From positions 1 to 64,000 of the forward strand of contig CALMZO010000329.1 in the NCBI GenBank assembly GCA_937870825.1: 64,000 nucleotides of DNA. Direction: 5' to 3'. The DNA is from an uncultured Chloroflexota bacterium (GTDB lineage Bacteria > Chloroflexota > Anaerolineae > UBA4142 > SHND01). The notes under the pieces were generated by a model. The model did not search any database. It saw nothing but the letters and a program-made list of their open reading frames with translations, and was not told the origin of the DNA. Shown one piece after another: positions 24,465 to 32,637 of this stretch. Position 1 is the stretch's first letter; each line of letters starts with the position of its first letter. The translations under genes and the position numbers were made by a program.

Positions 24465-25624
24465 GAACCTTTTTCAACCTGCCCGCGCAGTTCGCGCACA
24501 AAGCGTTCGGGTGAAAACAATTCTGCGCGCGCGGCTAACGCGTTCCGCAAATCATCTTGCGCGCGCGCATCCTCCATCACCCGCACAATTTTTTCCACCG
24601 CGTCCGCGTGCGAATCGTAACGCAAGTGCGGCTCGTTCCCGACAATTTCCACTTGCCCGCCGTCATTCGGCACAAACACGATGCAGCCGCCGCGCACCAT
24701 TTCCGCGGGCGCAATCCCGAAATGTTCTTGGCGATACGCGTGAATGCCGTAACGCTGCTGCGCGACGAGTTGTTCTAACTCGTGACGCGCGATGTTTTCA
24801 TGCAATGTCACCCACGCGTTATGTTCTTGGACGAGCGCGTGAACGCGTTGATAGTACGCCGAGTCCATGCGCGCATCGCGCAGCGCGCCGATGATATGCA
24901 AATGCAGCGCGTGTCCGCGCGCGCGCGCGTCGGCAAGAATCGCAATGATGTCTTGATATTTTTTTTCCGCCGAGAGCCGCCCGATACAAACGAATCCATT
25001 TTCGCGTTCCGTCCACGCGACGCGCGGCGCACTCCACGACACGGGCGGATACAACGTCTGCGTCGGCGCGCCGTACGATTCTGTAAAACAGTGTCCTGTC
25101 CAATCCGAATTGACGAACGTGATATTCTGTTTCATGCGTTCCCACGAGAATCCCGAAATGATGCGCCAAGGGCGATTGCGGTACAAAAAACCAAGCAGGG
25201 GTGAACGCCGCCTCAATTCTTTTTCGCGGCGTTCCATGCGTGACCGGTACGGATAGTGAACGTACTGGAGACACGGCGCGCCCAAATCAATTTCATTCCA
25301 CAGCGCGAGCGTCCTGTCGTACCGCTTGCGAATCCATTTTCCATAACGCATCATCATCGCAGTGGGCTGCGCGCGCCACGGGTCAAGGTCGAGCGGAAAC
25401 AGTCCGCGCAATGGCGCAGGTGGAAAAAAATTTTTGATTCTGCGCGCGTCGAGGGTCGTGCCATAAAAGCGATTGATTTCGTCGAACCGCGCGGGCGTCC
25501 ACGAAAAAATATCGAGCGCAAAATCATCTTGCAGCGCCTGCGCCGCCCACGCCGCCACACATCCCGCGCCGCTTGGCGGATTCATATTTGGATGCACGAG
25601 TAAAACGCGGGGTTTGGATGTCAT
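24461..25624 (-). CDS. GT4 glycosyltransferase, paralogue 2
   Basis: A 387-residue GT-B enzyme, duplicate of the gene at 21508-22695. It shares ILLVHPNMNPPSG-type opening (here VLLVHPNMNPPSGAGCVAAWAAQAL), NSDWTGHCF, RENGFVCIGRLSAEKKYQDI, HENIARHELEQLVAQQRYGIHAYRQEHFGIAPAEM and FVPNDGGQVEIVG. The ATG at 25624 (MTSKPRV) is preferred to the upstream start at 25684, whose extra 20 residues (ENSGECKNQSQRRKNHKNG) have no counterpart in the paralogue. First gene of the minus-strand trio; TATAAT on the minus strand at 25704-25699 could drive it. Confidence 0.85.
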   Translation of the reverse strand: MTSKPRVLLVHPNMNPPSGAGCVAAWAAQALQDDFALDIFSWTPARFDEINRFYGTTLDARRIKNFFPPAPLRGLFPLDLDPWRAQPTAMMMRYGKWIRKRYDRTLALWNEIDLGAPCLQYVHYPYRSRMERREKELRRRSPLLGFLYRNRPWRIISGFSWERMKQNITFVNSDWTGHCFTESYGAPTQTLYPPVSWSAPRVAWTERENGFVCIGRLSAEKKYQDIIAILADARARGHALHLHIIGALRDARMDSAYYQRVHALVQEHNAWVTLHENIARHELEQLVAQQRYGIHAYRQEHFGIAPAEMVRGGCIVFVPNDGGQVEIVGNEPHLRYDSHADAVEKIVRVMEDARAQDDLRNALAARAELFSPERFVRELRGQVEKGS

Positions 25625-25698
25625 GCCGTTCTTGTGGTTTTTTCGTCGTTGACTCTGGTTCTTGCATTCACCGGAGTTTTCCAAACTATGGAACGCCC

Positions 25699-25706
25699 AT
25701 TATACT
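25699..25706. promoter_or_regulatory. Overlapping divergent -10 elements
   Basis: The sequence ATTATACT gives TATACT on the plus strand (25701-25706), 10 bases before the sulfotransferase ATG, and TATAAT on the minus strand (25704-25699), about 75 bases before the GT4 start. No strong -35 box is visible in either direction. Confidence 0.4.
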
Positions 25707-25716
25707 CATTTTGAAA

Positions 25717-26484
25717 ATGCGCTCGCTCTTTATCGTTTCGCTTCCGCGTTCCATGTCCTCGATTGCGTTTCAGCTCGCGCGCGCAGCGCTGCCGCTTGCA
25801 AGCCCCGCATGGGTGAGCGACGGCGAAGTGTTGAACGTCGAGCGGTACGCGCACTATGGCAGTTTGGAAACCGAACGCAGCACGCGTTTTTTGTTACGCG
25901 AACGCGACGCAGGGCGTTTTACGCACTTGCACAATTTTCTAGACGATGTGACCAAGCCCGGAGGATTCATCTACAAAGATGTGCTGCAACCATTTGTCCT
26001 CGCGGAATGGCAAGGGCTCGCGCGGTTCAATGTGCTGCGAATCGAACGTGACGTCGCGGATGTTGCCTACGCGATGCTTCGCCAGAATTGGACGTTTCCG
26101 CGTTACGCCGCGCGTGAGGCGAAATGGACACAGCCGCTTTCGTTTTGCCAAACTCTATTGTGCCGCGTCGCCAAACGTTCGCTGCCTTGGCAATTTTTTT
26201 GGACGAATCGCGCGCTCGAAGATGCGGTCATCGAGGGCTTGCTACGCGCCGAACGCGCGCTCGCGTCCATACCCGCGAGAGTGCTTGACTATGAACATCT
26301 TGTCCACGACGAAAATAGTTTGCATCAAGTATTCGCCGCGTTGTATCCCAACGTAAAAATTTCCGTGCCGGATTATCTCGACGAAAAATTTCTCGCGCGC
26401 CGCGAACGCATTTTGAAACGCCGCGCCACGCCGCGTTATCGCGCCCTCCAAAAACGCATCGAGGAAATTCGCGCGACGATGTAG
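25717..26484 (+). CDS. Sulfotransferase-like protein
   Basis: A 255-residue protein opening with the nucleotide (PAPS) loop typical of sulfotransferases: LFIVSLPRSMSSIAFQLARAAL, i.e. a PRSxSS loop. Later FIYKDVLQPFVLAEW and FNVLRIERDVADVAYAMLRQ match the 3'-phosphate binding region (RxxxDxxxS-like), and VLDYEHLVHDENSLHQVFAAL matches the C-terminal part of the domain. It probably sulfates a sugar of the glycan made by its neighbours. The ATG at 25717 begins the domain directly; the ORF-track start at 25573 runs back through the divergent gene. A -10 element lies 10 bases before the ATG. Confidence 0.7.
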   Translation: MRSLFIVSLPRSMSSIAFQLARAALPLASPAWVSDGEVLNVERYAHYGSLETERSTRFLLRERDAGRFTHLHNFLDDVTKPGGFIYKDVLQPFVLAEWQGLARFNVLRIERDVADVAYAMLRQNWTFPRYAAREAKWTQPLSFCQTLLCRVAKRSLPWQFFWTNRALEDAVIEGLLRAERALASIPARVLDYEHLVHDENSLHQVFAALYPNVKISVPDYLDEKFLARRERILKRRATPRYRALQKRIEEIRATM

Positions 26485-26485
26485 C

Positions 26486-26542
26486 AAAAAAAGAGACCCG
26501 TTTTCTCCAAGTGCAACGAAGAAAACGGGTCTCTTTTTTTTT
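26486..26542. terminator. Bidirectional intrinsic terminator
   Basis: A 14-base perfect stem GAGACCCGTTTTCT / AGAAAACGGGTCTC with a 13-base loop, seven As on the left and nine Ts on the right. It separates the convergent sulfotransferase-like and macroglobulin genes and can serve both. Confidence 0.95.
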
Positions 26543-26544
26543 CA

Positions 26545-29500
26545 TCACTCTACCACAAACTGAATCGGCTTACTCTCGCCTTGCAGATTCGGATTATAGT
26601 AATCGTACATGGATGTACGCGGTGTCTGCACGCGCAGTGGAAATTTCGCCTGCAACGCATAATCGAACGAAATGCGTTCGCCCGCGCGCACATTTTCCAA
26701 ATACAAAATGATTTGGCGTCCCGTCAATTCATACCGCGACAATTTTCCCTGTTTCACCGCCGCGTCCAATTCGTCGGTCAACACATTGAACCCCGGCGGC
26801 ACGCCCAAGTCCACGACTGCCATGCGCGCTTCGCCCTCGTTCAAACGAATCGTCGCCCTCGCGCGCACCTTGTCGTTCACTTTTAATTCCGTGCGGTCAT
26901 AATCCACCTCAACTTGCATCGCCTCCGCGCGATTTTCCTCCACCCCTTTCCAGTCCACATAGTACGAGGTCGAAATTTGGTACGCGAACGCGCCGGTGCC
27001 ATTCACGCGGAATTTTATTTCCCGCGCGCCCGCACCGATGTCGTCGAACGTCAAAACCTGTACTGCCGAATCACCTTTTTCAAAACGCAATTCGCGTTCC
27101 GCGCTGTCGTCGAACGAAACCGTCACCGTTCCTTCTGCCGCGCCCGTGCCGCCTTCCAGCGCGGAGGCGACGAGTGCGCGCAGTGCGAGGATGGTTGCTT
27201 GCGTTGTGCCCCATGTGCCGCGCGGGTCTTTGTGTTGAATCAAGTACGTCAACGCGGCTTGCGCGGAATCGAGCTGCGCGCGTCCTTTAAGCAGCGCGTG
27301 CGCGGCGAGCGCGGTGGTTTCCAAATCGCCGAATTCACCATACGCGCCGCTAAAGGTTCCGCCGCGACTGGTCCAATATACTCCGTCGTCTCTCGTTTCT
27401 CGCATCTCGTTCAAACGGTCCAACACGTCACGCGTACTTGCATCGTTCACATCGTACGCCACCAACGCATTCGCAATCAACGCCAACACATACGCATCTT
27501 TTACGTTTGACGTTTGACCTTTCAAATACCCTATCGCGCGCCGCGTTCCATTCTCATCTTTTCCTCCACTCTCCGCCAACGCCCACGCGACAATCGCCGT
27601 CAACGCGGTGGGGTCACGCGGCGAATCGTGCGGATGGTCCCAGCCCACTTCGCCTTGCCATGTCCCATCGCGACTCTGCGTTTGCAATAACCACTGCCGC
27701 GTGCGCTGCAAAACCTCCGCGTCAATCGGATACACACGCGCCATGTCGTTAAATTCCAAAAGCCCTTTCGCGCTCAACATTGCCGACGCGGGCGGTTTCC
27801 CGAAAATCGAAAAGCCGCCGCCGTCATTTTCAAACGTGAGCAAACGTTGATAACCGAGCCCGATGTAAGTCTCCGCTTTCAATTGCACTTGCGGCGACAA
27901 CTGCGCGGTTTCTTTAAGGTACGTCAACGCGAGAACGTTCGGGTATGTTGTCGAACTCGTTTGTTCAAAGCAGCCGTTTGGCATTTTGAAAATCGCGTCG
28001 AGCCCCTCGACGAGTTGGCTCATCACACCGGGATACACTTTGACCTCGACGCGCGCCGTGCCGGGAATCGCGCCGTTCGGAATATTTGCGGTTTGCGTCG
28101 CGTCTGCGCGCAGCCAATTGCTCTGTGTCTCGACAAACTCTTTGCCGTCGGGATACACGCGCACATCTTTTTGAATCGCGTCGCTCATGGATTCTCCAAT
28201 GGCTGTGACCTTTAACTGCTGCGCGCCAAACGCGCGCGCGGTGATACGGAAATACACCACATCAATTTCATTCGCCTCGACGGTGATGGATTTCGTCGCG
28301 TCGTCGTCCAAATCGAACCATCCTGCGTTTTCGATTTCGAGTTCGACGCGCTGCGCGTGCGGCAAATAATTGTACACCGCGACAGGAATCGCGATTTCAT
28401 CATTTTGCGTGAGCGCAATCGGCAAATCCAAATCAATGAAAAAGTCCTGGAACACGCGAATCCCCGCTTGCGCCGTTCCCAATTCGCCGTTTTGCGAATT
28501 TGCCAACGCGGCGAGCCGCCACGTCGTTATTGAATCCGCGAGCGGCAATTCTATTTCCGCGCGCCCATTTTCGTCCGTGATGAGCTGCGGATTCACGTAC
28601 AACGTTTCGGGAAAGTACGAACGCGTGCGCGGCGCGGCTGCCGCGTTTTGCGATTGCGCTTCATTTGCCGACGCGGGCGCGGCAGTTGGCTGCGCGGGCG
28701 CCGCTGTCGGCTGCGGTGCCGCCGTCGGCGCAGCTATCATTGGAAATGGCACCGTGGTGGGCGCAGCAGAAGGCGCACAGCCCAACAACGAAAGCGGCGA
28801 AATATACGCAAGCGTGTTGCCCATCGTTCGCACAAACGGCGTCGCTTGCGGCAGCCACGCGAGCAGCATCACGAGCGGCACGAGCAGAATGCCGACACCG
28901 AACGCGCTCAAGCCCGCGCGTTTTTCATTCGACAACACGAGTCCAACGCCAAACAAAACCCACGCGGCAATGCCCGCGAGAAACAGAATCGCGATCCACG
29001 CGAACGCGCGCAATTCATTGACGTTCAAGCGCGTCGTGAACGCGAACACGCCCAACAAAACAATGTACGCGGTGAGCAGCATTAACGCGAGCTGCGTCAA
29101 CGTATCGCCGCGCTCAAGCGCATAGACCCACAACAGCACGTAACACGTCACCCATCCCATCACGAGCGCGATGAGCGCAAGTTGCAAAATCAACGTACTC
29201 GCAAACACGTACGCGAGGACGCCAATCACCAACGCGACGAACGGCGCGGCGATGCACACGCCGAGCAGAACGACAGCCCCGCGCGCCAACGCGTCGCCCA
29301 AAATTTTCCGCGCGTTCAGTGCGCCGAAAATCAGACCGCCGAACGCGAGCGGCACGAGGGTGAGAATAATGCCGAGCGCGTCATTGAAATCGGCAAAGCG
29401 TTCGGATTGCGCGCGCGCAAATTCCGCGCGTTTCTGTTCGAGCGGAATTGTATGCAAGGGAAGGTTGAATGTCGGAAGGTTCGCCCACGCCGCTTGCGCG

Positions 29501-31389
29501 GATTGATTCTTTGCGGCAACGTATTCCGTTTGCGTGTTGGTGTCGCCGAGTAATTGAAAGTCGTTATGCAGTTCGTAGCGCGGTTGCAGCAAATCGTTTT
29601 GCAAAAGGAAATACAATTTCGCAAAACCCGCGTCCTGTTCCGCCAACGCGAAAACGGATTCGTCAACGGCGGTGATACCGAGCGCGCTTGGCACTCCTAC
29701 GCCGTTCTTGTTTTTCACGTCAAACGTCAAGCGGGAAACGTCGCCGGGGCGATACACCTCGCGGTCTGCCTTGATGTCAATCGCGAGTTCGTCGGCGGGG
29801 TCAATGACGAGGGTACGAGTGTCGCGCGTAATGTTCGCGTCCGTTCCGATGTGATACGCGTGCAGTTGAATTGTGCCGATGAGTTCGGGCGTTACATCAA
29901 TTTCCAATTGCGCGCGCCCGTTCGTCGTCGTCACCGCGCGCGTGGAAAGCGTTTGCTCTTGGCGCGTAATGTCGAGATACACCGTTCCCGTACTCGCGCG
30001 CGAAAATATATCAAAACGCATCGTGTCGCCGACGCGGTACACCGCGCGTTCGGGACGAAGCAAAATTTGACTCTTGTTTTCCGCGCGCAGTTCGACACGT
30101 TTTTCCGCGCGGTTGCCTCCGGCATCTTGCGCGCGAATTTCCATCGTGTTCGCATTGCGCGGCGTGAATCGAATTTCGCCGATGCCGTACTTGCCCGTTT
30201 TTGTCGTGTACTCTTTGCCTGCGATGCGCGCAGTAACGTCCGTTTCCACCGGCGCGCCGTCCGGCGTGGACGTGAGAACGTACAAGATATTTTCCACATC
30301 GGGAACGAGTTCGCCGCTTTCGGCAACGGCGTCAATAATAATCGGCGAACGCGCAATTGGAACGACGCGCGCGGCTTGTTCGAGATGTTCCGCCTGGTCC
30401 GTCACGTCGAGTTCGAGCGAAACATCCGCGCGGTCTTGGTCCAGTCCGCGTCCCGCAAAATAATTCGGCAGGTCGAATGCAAATTCGTACACGCCTGCGT
30501 CATTCGTGCGTCCGTCAAGATTGACGAATTCGTTGCGCGCAACGTCGTACGTCGCGGCAGCGAGATTGACGCGCGCATCATTCACGGGCTTGCCGAAAAA
30601 GTAATCGGCGCGCACGGTGCCGCGCACGCGTTCGCCGGGGAGGTAAAACTTTTTGTCCGTTTCAATCGCGAGTTTGAACTTGGGCAGCACGTACGGTTTC
30701 ACCGTCACCGTTTTTTCGGATTTCACGTCGTCGTTCAACGTCGCGATAATTTTGTATTGTCCCGAATTGACGCGGTCGGCGAGCGTGAAATCGGCGGACG
30801 CGATGCCATAGTCCGAAGTCTCGAAACTTTTTTGAAAAACTCGAGTCCCTTTCGGGTCTTCGACGACGAATTCGAGTTTTTGTTTTTGCGCGGGCTTGCG
30901 ATTGAACGCCGAGAGCGCGAGCGCGCGCAGGCGCATCGTTTGTCCGGGCTGATACAACGGCTTGTCGCTCGTCGCCAGCACTTTGTATGTGCGCTTGACC
31001 GTCACATTTTGTTCAATCTTGTCGCTGCCGTAATTGGAACGAGTTTCAATCGTGAGCGTCTGTTTTTCAGGGGCGTCCGGCGGAATGTCGAGCAGAATGG
31101 ATGCCGTGCCTTGCGCGTTCGTTTTGCCGACGGCGGTTGAATCTTTGCCCTCGCCCGCGAGCCGAATTTTGATTTCCGCGTTCGGCACCGGTGCGTTCGT
31201 TTCAAAATTTTGAACGACGATACGAATCGCGCCCTGCGAGTCGGCTTCAAATTGATTCGGCGCAATGACGAGGGTGCGCTGTTGGTCGGCGCGAATTTCG
31301 CGCGTGCCGTTCCAATATGCCGCGCCGATGACGACGACGACGAGAACGAGAATCGCGGCAATGGCGCCGAGACGAAATAGTTTTGACAT
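26545..31389 (-). CDS. Alpha-2-macroglobulin family protein with internal multi-pass membrane segment
   Basis: A 1614-residue envelope protein. Residues 8-28 form a signal anchor. About residues 35-660 are macroglobulin (MG) domains (YKVLATSDKPLYQPGQTMRLRALAL is typical). Residues about 665-870 contain around seven hydrophobic spans, then a Pro/Ala linker (PTAAPQPTAAPAQPTAAP). The A2M domain begins near 905 (YFPETLYVNPQLITDENGRAEIELP) and the thioester motif GCFEQTSSTTYPN is at about 1137, followed by the alpha-helical thioester domain and the receptor-binding-like C-terminus. Macroglobulins trap attacking proteases through the thioester after cleavage of a bait region. Here the membrane segment and linker occupy the position of the bait. 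A three-unit heptamer repeat encodes KGQTSNVKD. AAAGGAG precedes the ATG. Confidence 0.9.
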   Translation of the reverse strand: MSKLFRLGAIAAILVLVVVVIGAAYWNGTREIRADQQRTLVIAPNQFEADSQGAIRIVVQNFETNAPVPNAEIKIRLAGEGKDSTAVGKTNAQGTASILLDIPPDAPEKQTLTIETRSNYGSDKIEQNVTVKRTYKVLATSDKPLYQPGQTMRLRALALSAFNRKPAQKQKLEFVVEDPKGTRVFQKSFETSDYGIASADFTLADRVNSGQYKIIATLNDDVKSEKTVTVKPYVLPKFKLAIETDKKFYLPGERVRGTVRADYFFGKPVNDARVNLAAATYDVARNEFVNLDGRTNDAGVYEFAFDLPNYFAGRGLDQDRADVSLELDVTDQAEHLEQAARVVPIARSPIIIDAVAESGELVPDVENILYVLTSTPDGAPVETDVTARIAGKEYTTKTGKYGIGEIRFTPRNANTMEIRAQDAGGNRAEKRVELRAENKSQILLRPERAVYRVGDTMRFDIFSRASTGTVYLDITRQEQTLSTRAVTTTNGRAQLEIDVTPELIGTIQLHAYHIGTDANITRDTRTLVIDPADELAIDIKADREVYRPGDVSRLTFDVKNKNGVGVPSALGITAVDESVFALAEQDAGFAKLYFLLQNDLLQPRYELHNDFQLLGDTNTQTEYVAAKNQSAQAAWANLPTFNLPLHTIPLEQKRAEFARAQSERFADFNDALGIILTLVPLAFGGLIFGALNARKILGDALARGAVVLLGVCIAAPFVALVIGVLAYVFASTLILQLALIALVMGWVTCYVLLWVYALERGDTLTQLALMLLTAYIVLLGVFAFTTRLNVNELRAFAWIAILFLAGIAAWVLFGVGLVLSNEKRAGLSAFGVGILLVPLVMLLAWLPQATPFVRTMGNTLAYISPLSLLGCAPSAAPTTVPFPMIAAPTAAPQPTAAPAQPTAAPASANEAQSQNAAAAPRTRSYFPETLYVNPQLITDENGRAEIELPLADSITTWRLAALANSQNGELGTAQAGIRVFQDFFIDLDLPIALTQNDEIAIPVAVYNYLPHAQRVELEIENAGWFDLDDDATKSITVEANEIDVVYFRITARAFGAQQLKVTAIGESMSDAIQKDVRVYPDGKEFVETQSNWLRADATQTANIPNGAIPGTARVEVKVYPGVMSQLVEGLDAIFKMPNGCFEQTSSTTYPNVLALTYLKETAQLSPQVQLKAETYIGLGYQRLLTFENDGGGFSIFGKPPASAMLSAKGLLEFNDMARVYPIDAEVLQRTRQWLLQTQSRDGTWQGEVGWDHPHDSPRDPTALTAIVAWALAESGGKDENGTRRAIGYLKGQTSNVKDAYVLALIANALVAYDVNDASTRDVLDRLNEMRETRDDGVYWTSRGGTFSGAYGEFGDLETTALAAHALLKGRAQLDSAQAALTYLIQHKDPRGTWGTTQATILALRALVASALEGGTGAAEGTVTVSFDDSAERELRFEKGDSAVQVLTFDDIGAGAREIKFRVNGTGAFAYQISTSYYVDWKGVEENRAEAMQVEVDYDRTELKVNDKVRARATIRLNEGEARMAVVDLGVPPGFNVLTDELDAAVKQGKLSRYELTGRQIILYLENVRAGERISFDYALQAKFPLRVQTPRTSMYDYYNPNLQGESKPIQFVVE
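27499..27526 (-). repeat. Heptamer repeat inside the macroglobulin gene
   Basis: TTTTACG TTTGACG TTTGACC TTTCAAA, in frame on the opposite strand, encodes LKGQTSNVKD in the thioester domain. The unit is the same as in the 656-720 array near rnhB. Confidence 0.8.
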
Positions 31390-31402
31390 GGGACTCCTTT
31401 CA

Positions 31403-31435
31403 GGATGGGTAAGGTGACGGGTGACGGGTAAACGG
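31403..31435. repeat. Short heptamer array upstream of the macroglobulin
   Basis: GGTGACG GGTGACG GGTAAAC preceded by a degenerate GATGGGTAA unit, in the 59-base gap between the two coupled minus-strand genes. Confidence 0.65.
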
Positions 31436-31448
31436 TCTCCCGACTAGC

Positions 31449-32309
31449 TCACTCGGAAATGTATTTCGGATAAAAACCGTTTTGTGTTTGCACGGATTGC
31501 GCGAGTTTGTTTTGAAATGCGCGCATCGTTTCCGCGTCTTGCGCGATGCGTGCGTCGTGTGTGAGCTGCGCGACGCGGCGCGATTCGTATTCGAGCTGCG
31601 CGGCAAGATTCCACGCGTCGAGATATTTTTTGTTTTGCGACATGCGTTCGATTTCTTGCGCGCCTTGCACGGCGCGTTGATGCGTGACGTGGTGCATGAC
31701 TTGAATGTCCACCAACGGGTCGGGATTCGCGTTGGCGAGAAAATCGGCGGTGACGCTTTGTGCGAAAATTTCCGCGCGTTGGGTAACGGAATCGGTATAT
31801 CGCAATTCGACATGTGCCAGTGTGCGTGTGCCATTCGCGGTCGGCGCAGCGTCCAATTGCACCAATACAACGCGCGCGTCGCTGTTCCACAATTCGGGCA
31901 ACTGAAGCGAAACGGGCTTTGACGGTAACACGTCGGCGTATCCCAAAATTTGTACGACGCGAATGTCTTGGGCGGGAATCAGCGTGAGCATCACATTCGA
32001 CGCGATGTTTTGGCGGCGTTGGGCATCCTGCGCGCGCAAAGCGATTTGCAGCCACACCTCTCCGCCGCGCGCGGGAATTTGCGGATTGCCCAAACGCGTT
32101 TCCATTCCCACGCGGGAAGCAATGGGCGCAAGCAGGTTGTAGGGTGAGTCCTTTGGATATTCAAGCGCGGACAGGGGCTGCACACGAACCACCTCGGGCG
32201 CGGTAATTTCTGCGCCGGCAAACGAGGTTGTGACCGCGCTTGGCAGCAGGGTATTCAGTCCAAAGACGAGGACGAACAGAAACGCGAGCAAGATGAGCAG
32301 ACGGTTCAT
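31449..32309 (-). CDS. Membrane-anchored protein resembling the C-terminus of VWA-domain proteins
   Basis: A 286-residue protein with an N-terminal signal anchor (LLILLAFLFVLVFGL) and an extracytoplasmic remainder. The part from LNPxx-like ARVVLVQLDAAPTANGTRTLAHVELRYTDSVTQRAEIFAQSVTADF to PDPLVDIQVMHHVTHQRAVQGAQEIERMSQNKKYLDAWNLAAQLEYE looks like the beta-sandwich plus helical tail that follows a von Willebrand A domain in bacterial surface proteins, but no VWA domain is present. That assignment is my inference from pattern, not a match. The ATG at 32309 has AGGAGG upstream; the longer ORF is shadow. It precedes the macroglobulin gene by 59 bases, so the two probably act together in the envelope. 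Confidence 0.6.
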   Translation of the reverse strand: MNRLLILLAFLFVLVFGLNTLLPSAVTTSFAGAEITAPEVVRVQPLSALEYPKDSPYNLLAPIASRVGMETRLGNPQIPARGGEVWLQIALRAQDAQRRQNIASNVMLTLIPAQDIRVVQILGYADVLPSKPVSLQLPELWNSDARVVLVQLDAAPTANGTRTLAHVELRYTDSVTQRAEIFAQSVTADFLANANPDPLVDIQVMHHVTHQRAVQGAQEIERMSQNKKYLDAWNLAAQLEYESRRVAQLTHDARIAQDAETMRAFQNKLAQSVQTQNGFYPKYISE

Positions 32310-32637
32310 CACATTCCTCCTGGCAACGCAACCGTAAATTACAGAGTTGCGACTGAACAAGACCACACCTGTTTGCGGTAGCGTTGGTGGCAACTTTTTG
32401 TGTTTTCGATTACACTTTCGCCGTAAGATACGCCGCGCGGCGTTGCATCTCAAGACGCACTCGCGTCGCATCGCGTAACATCGGCGTACCACTTTGGGAA
32501 CTAGATGTGTACCATTGAGTGTTACAGCGGGTTTGTGGCTATTTTTTCGAGGAACATTTGCCATTTCGAGCAGAGCGAGAAAGCTCAATGCCGCAACAGA
32601 GATTCGTCACTCTGTTCGGAATGACAGGCAAAAAGTG
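32310..32637. other. 328-base intergenic region with palindrome family 1 copy
   Basis: Divergent gap between the membrane-anchored protein and the HTH regulator. It holds the AGGAGG site of the minus-strand gene, an A/T-rich stretch around 32395-32415, and the dispersed palindrome at 32558-32631. I see no gene and no convincing consensus promoter in the rest. Confidence 0.6.
32558..32631. repeat. Dispersed palindrome family 1, copy C
   Basis: Begins TTGCCATTTCGAGCAGAGCGAG and ends CTCTGTTCGGAATGACAGGCAA; same ends and spacing as the copies at 6938 and 37598, with more mismatches inside. It ends seven bases before the HTH regulator ATG, so it forms that gene's leader and supplies its surroundings instead of a ribosome binding site. 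Confidence 0.75.

Noticed and set aside
29554-31140. 528-residue plus-strand ORF opposite the macroglobulin
   Set aside because: Composition is that of GC-rich shadow frames and the minus strand encodes recognisable MG domains over the same bases.
26545-31389. Macroglobulin ORF as two separate genes joined by error
   Set aside because: The membrane segment and Pro/Ala linker continue in one frame with normal codon use; no internal start with a ribosome binding site stands out. Reads should still be checked.
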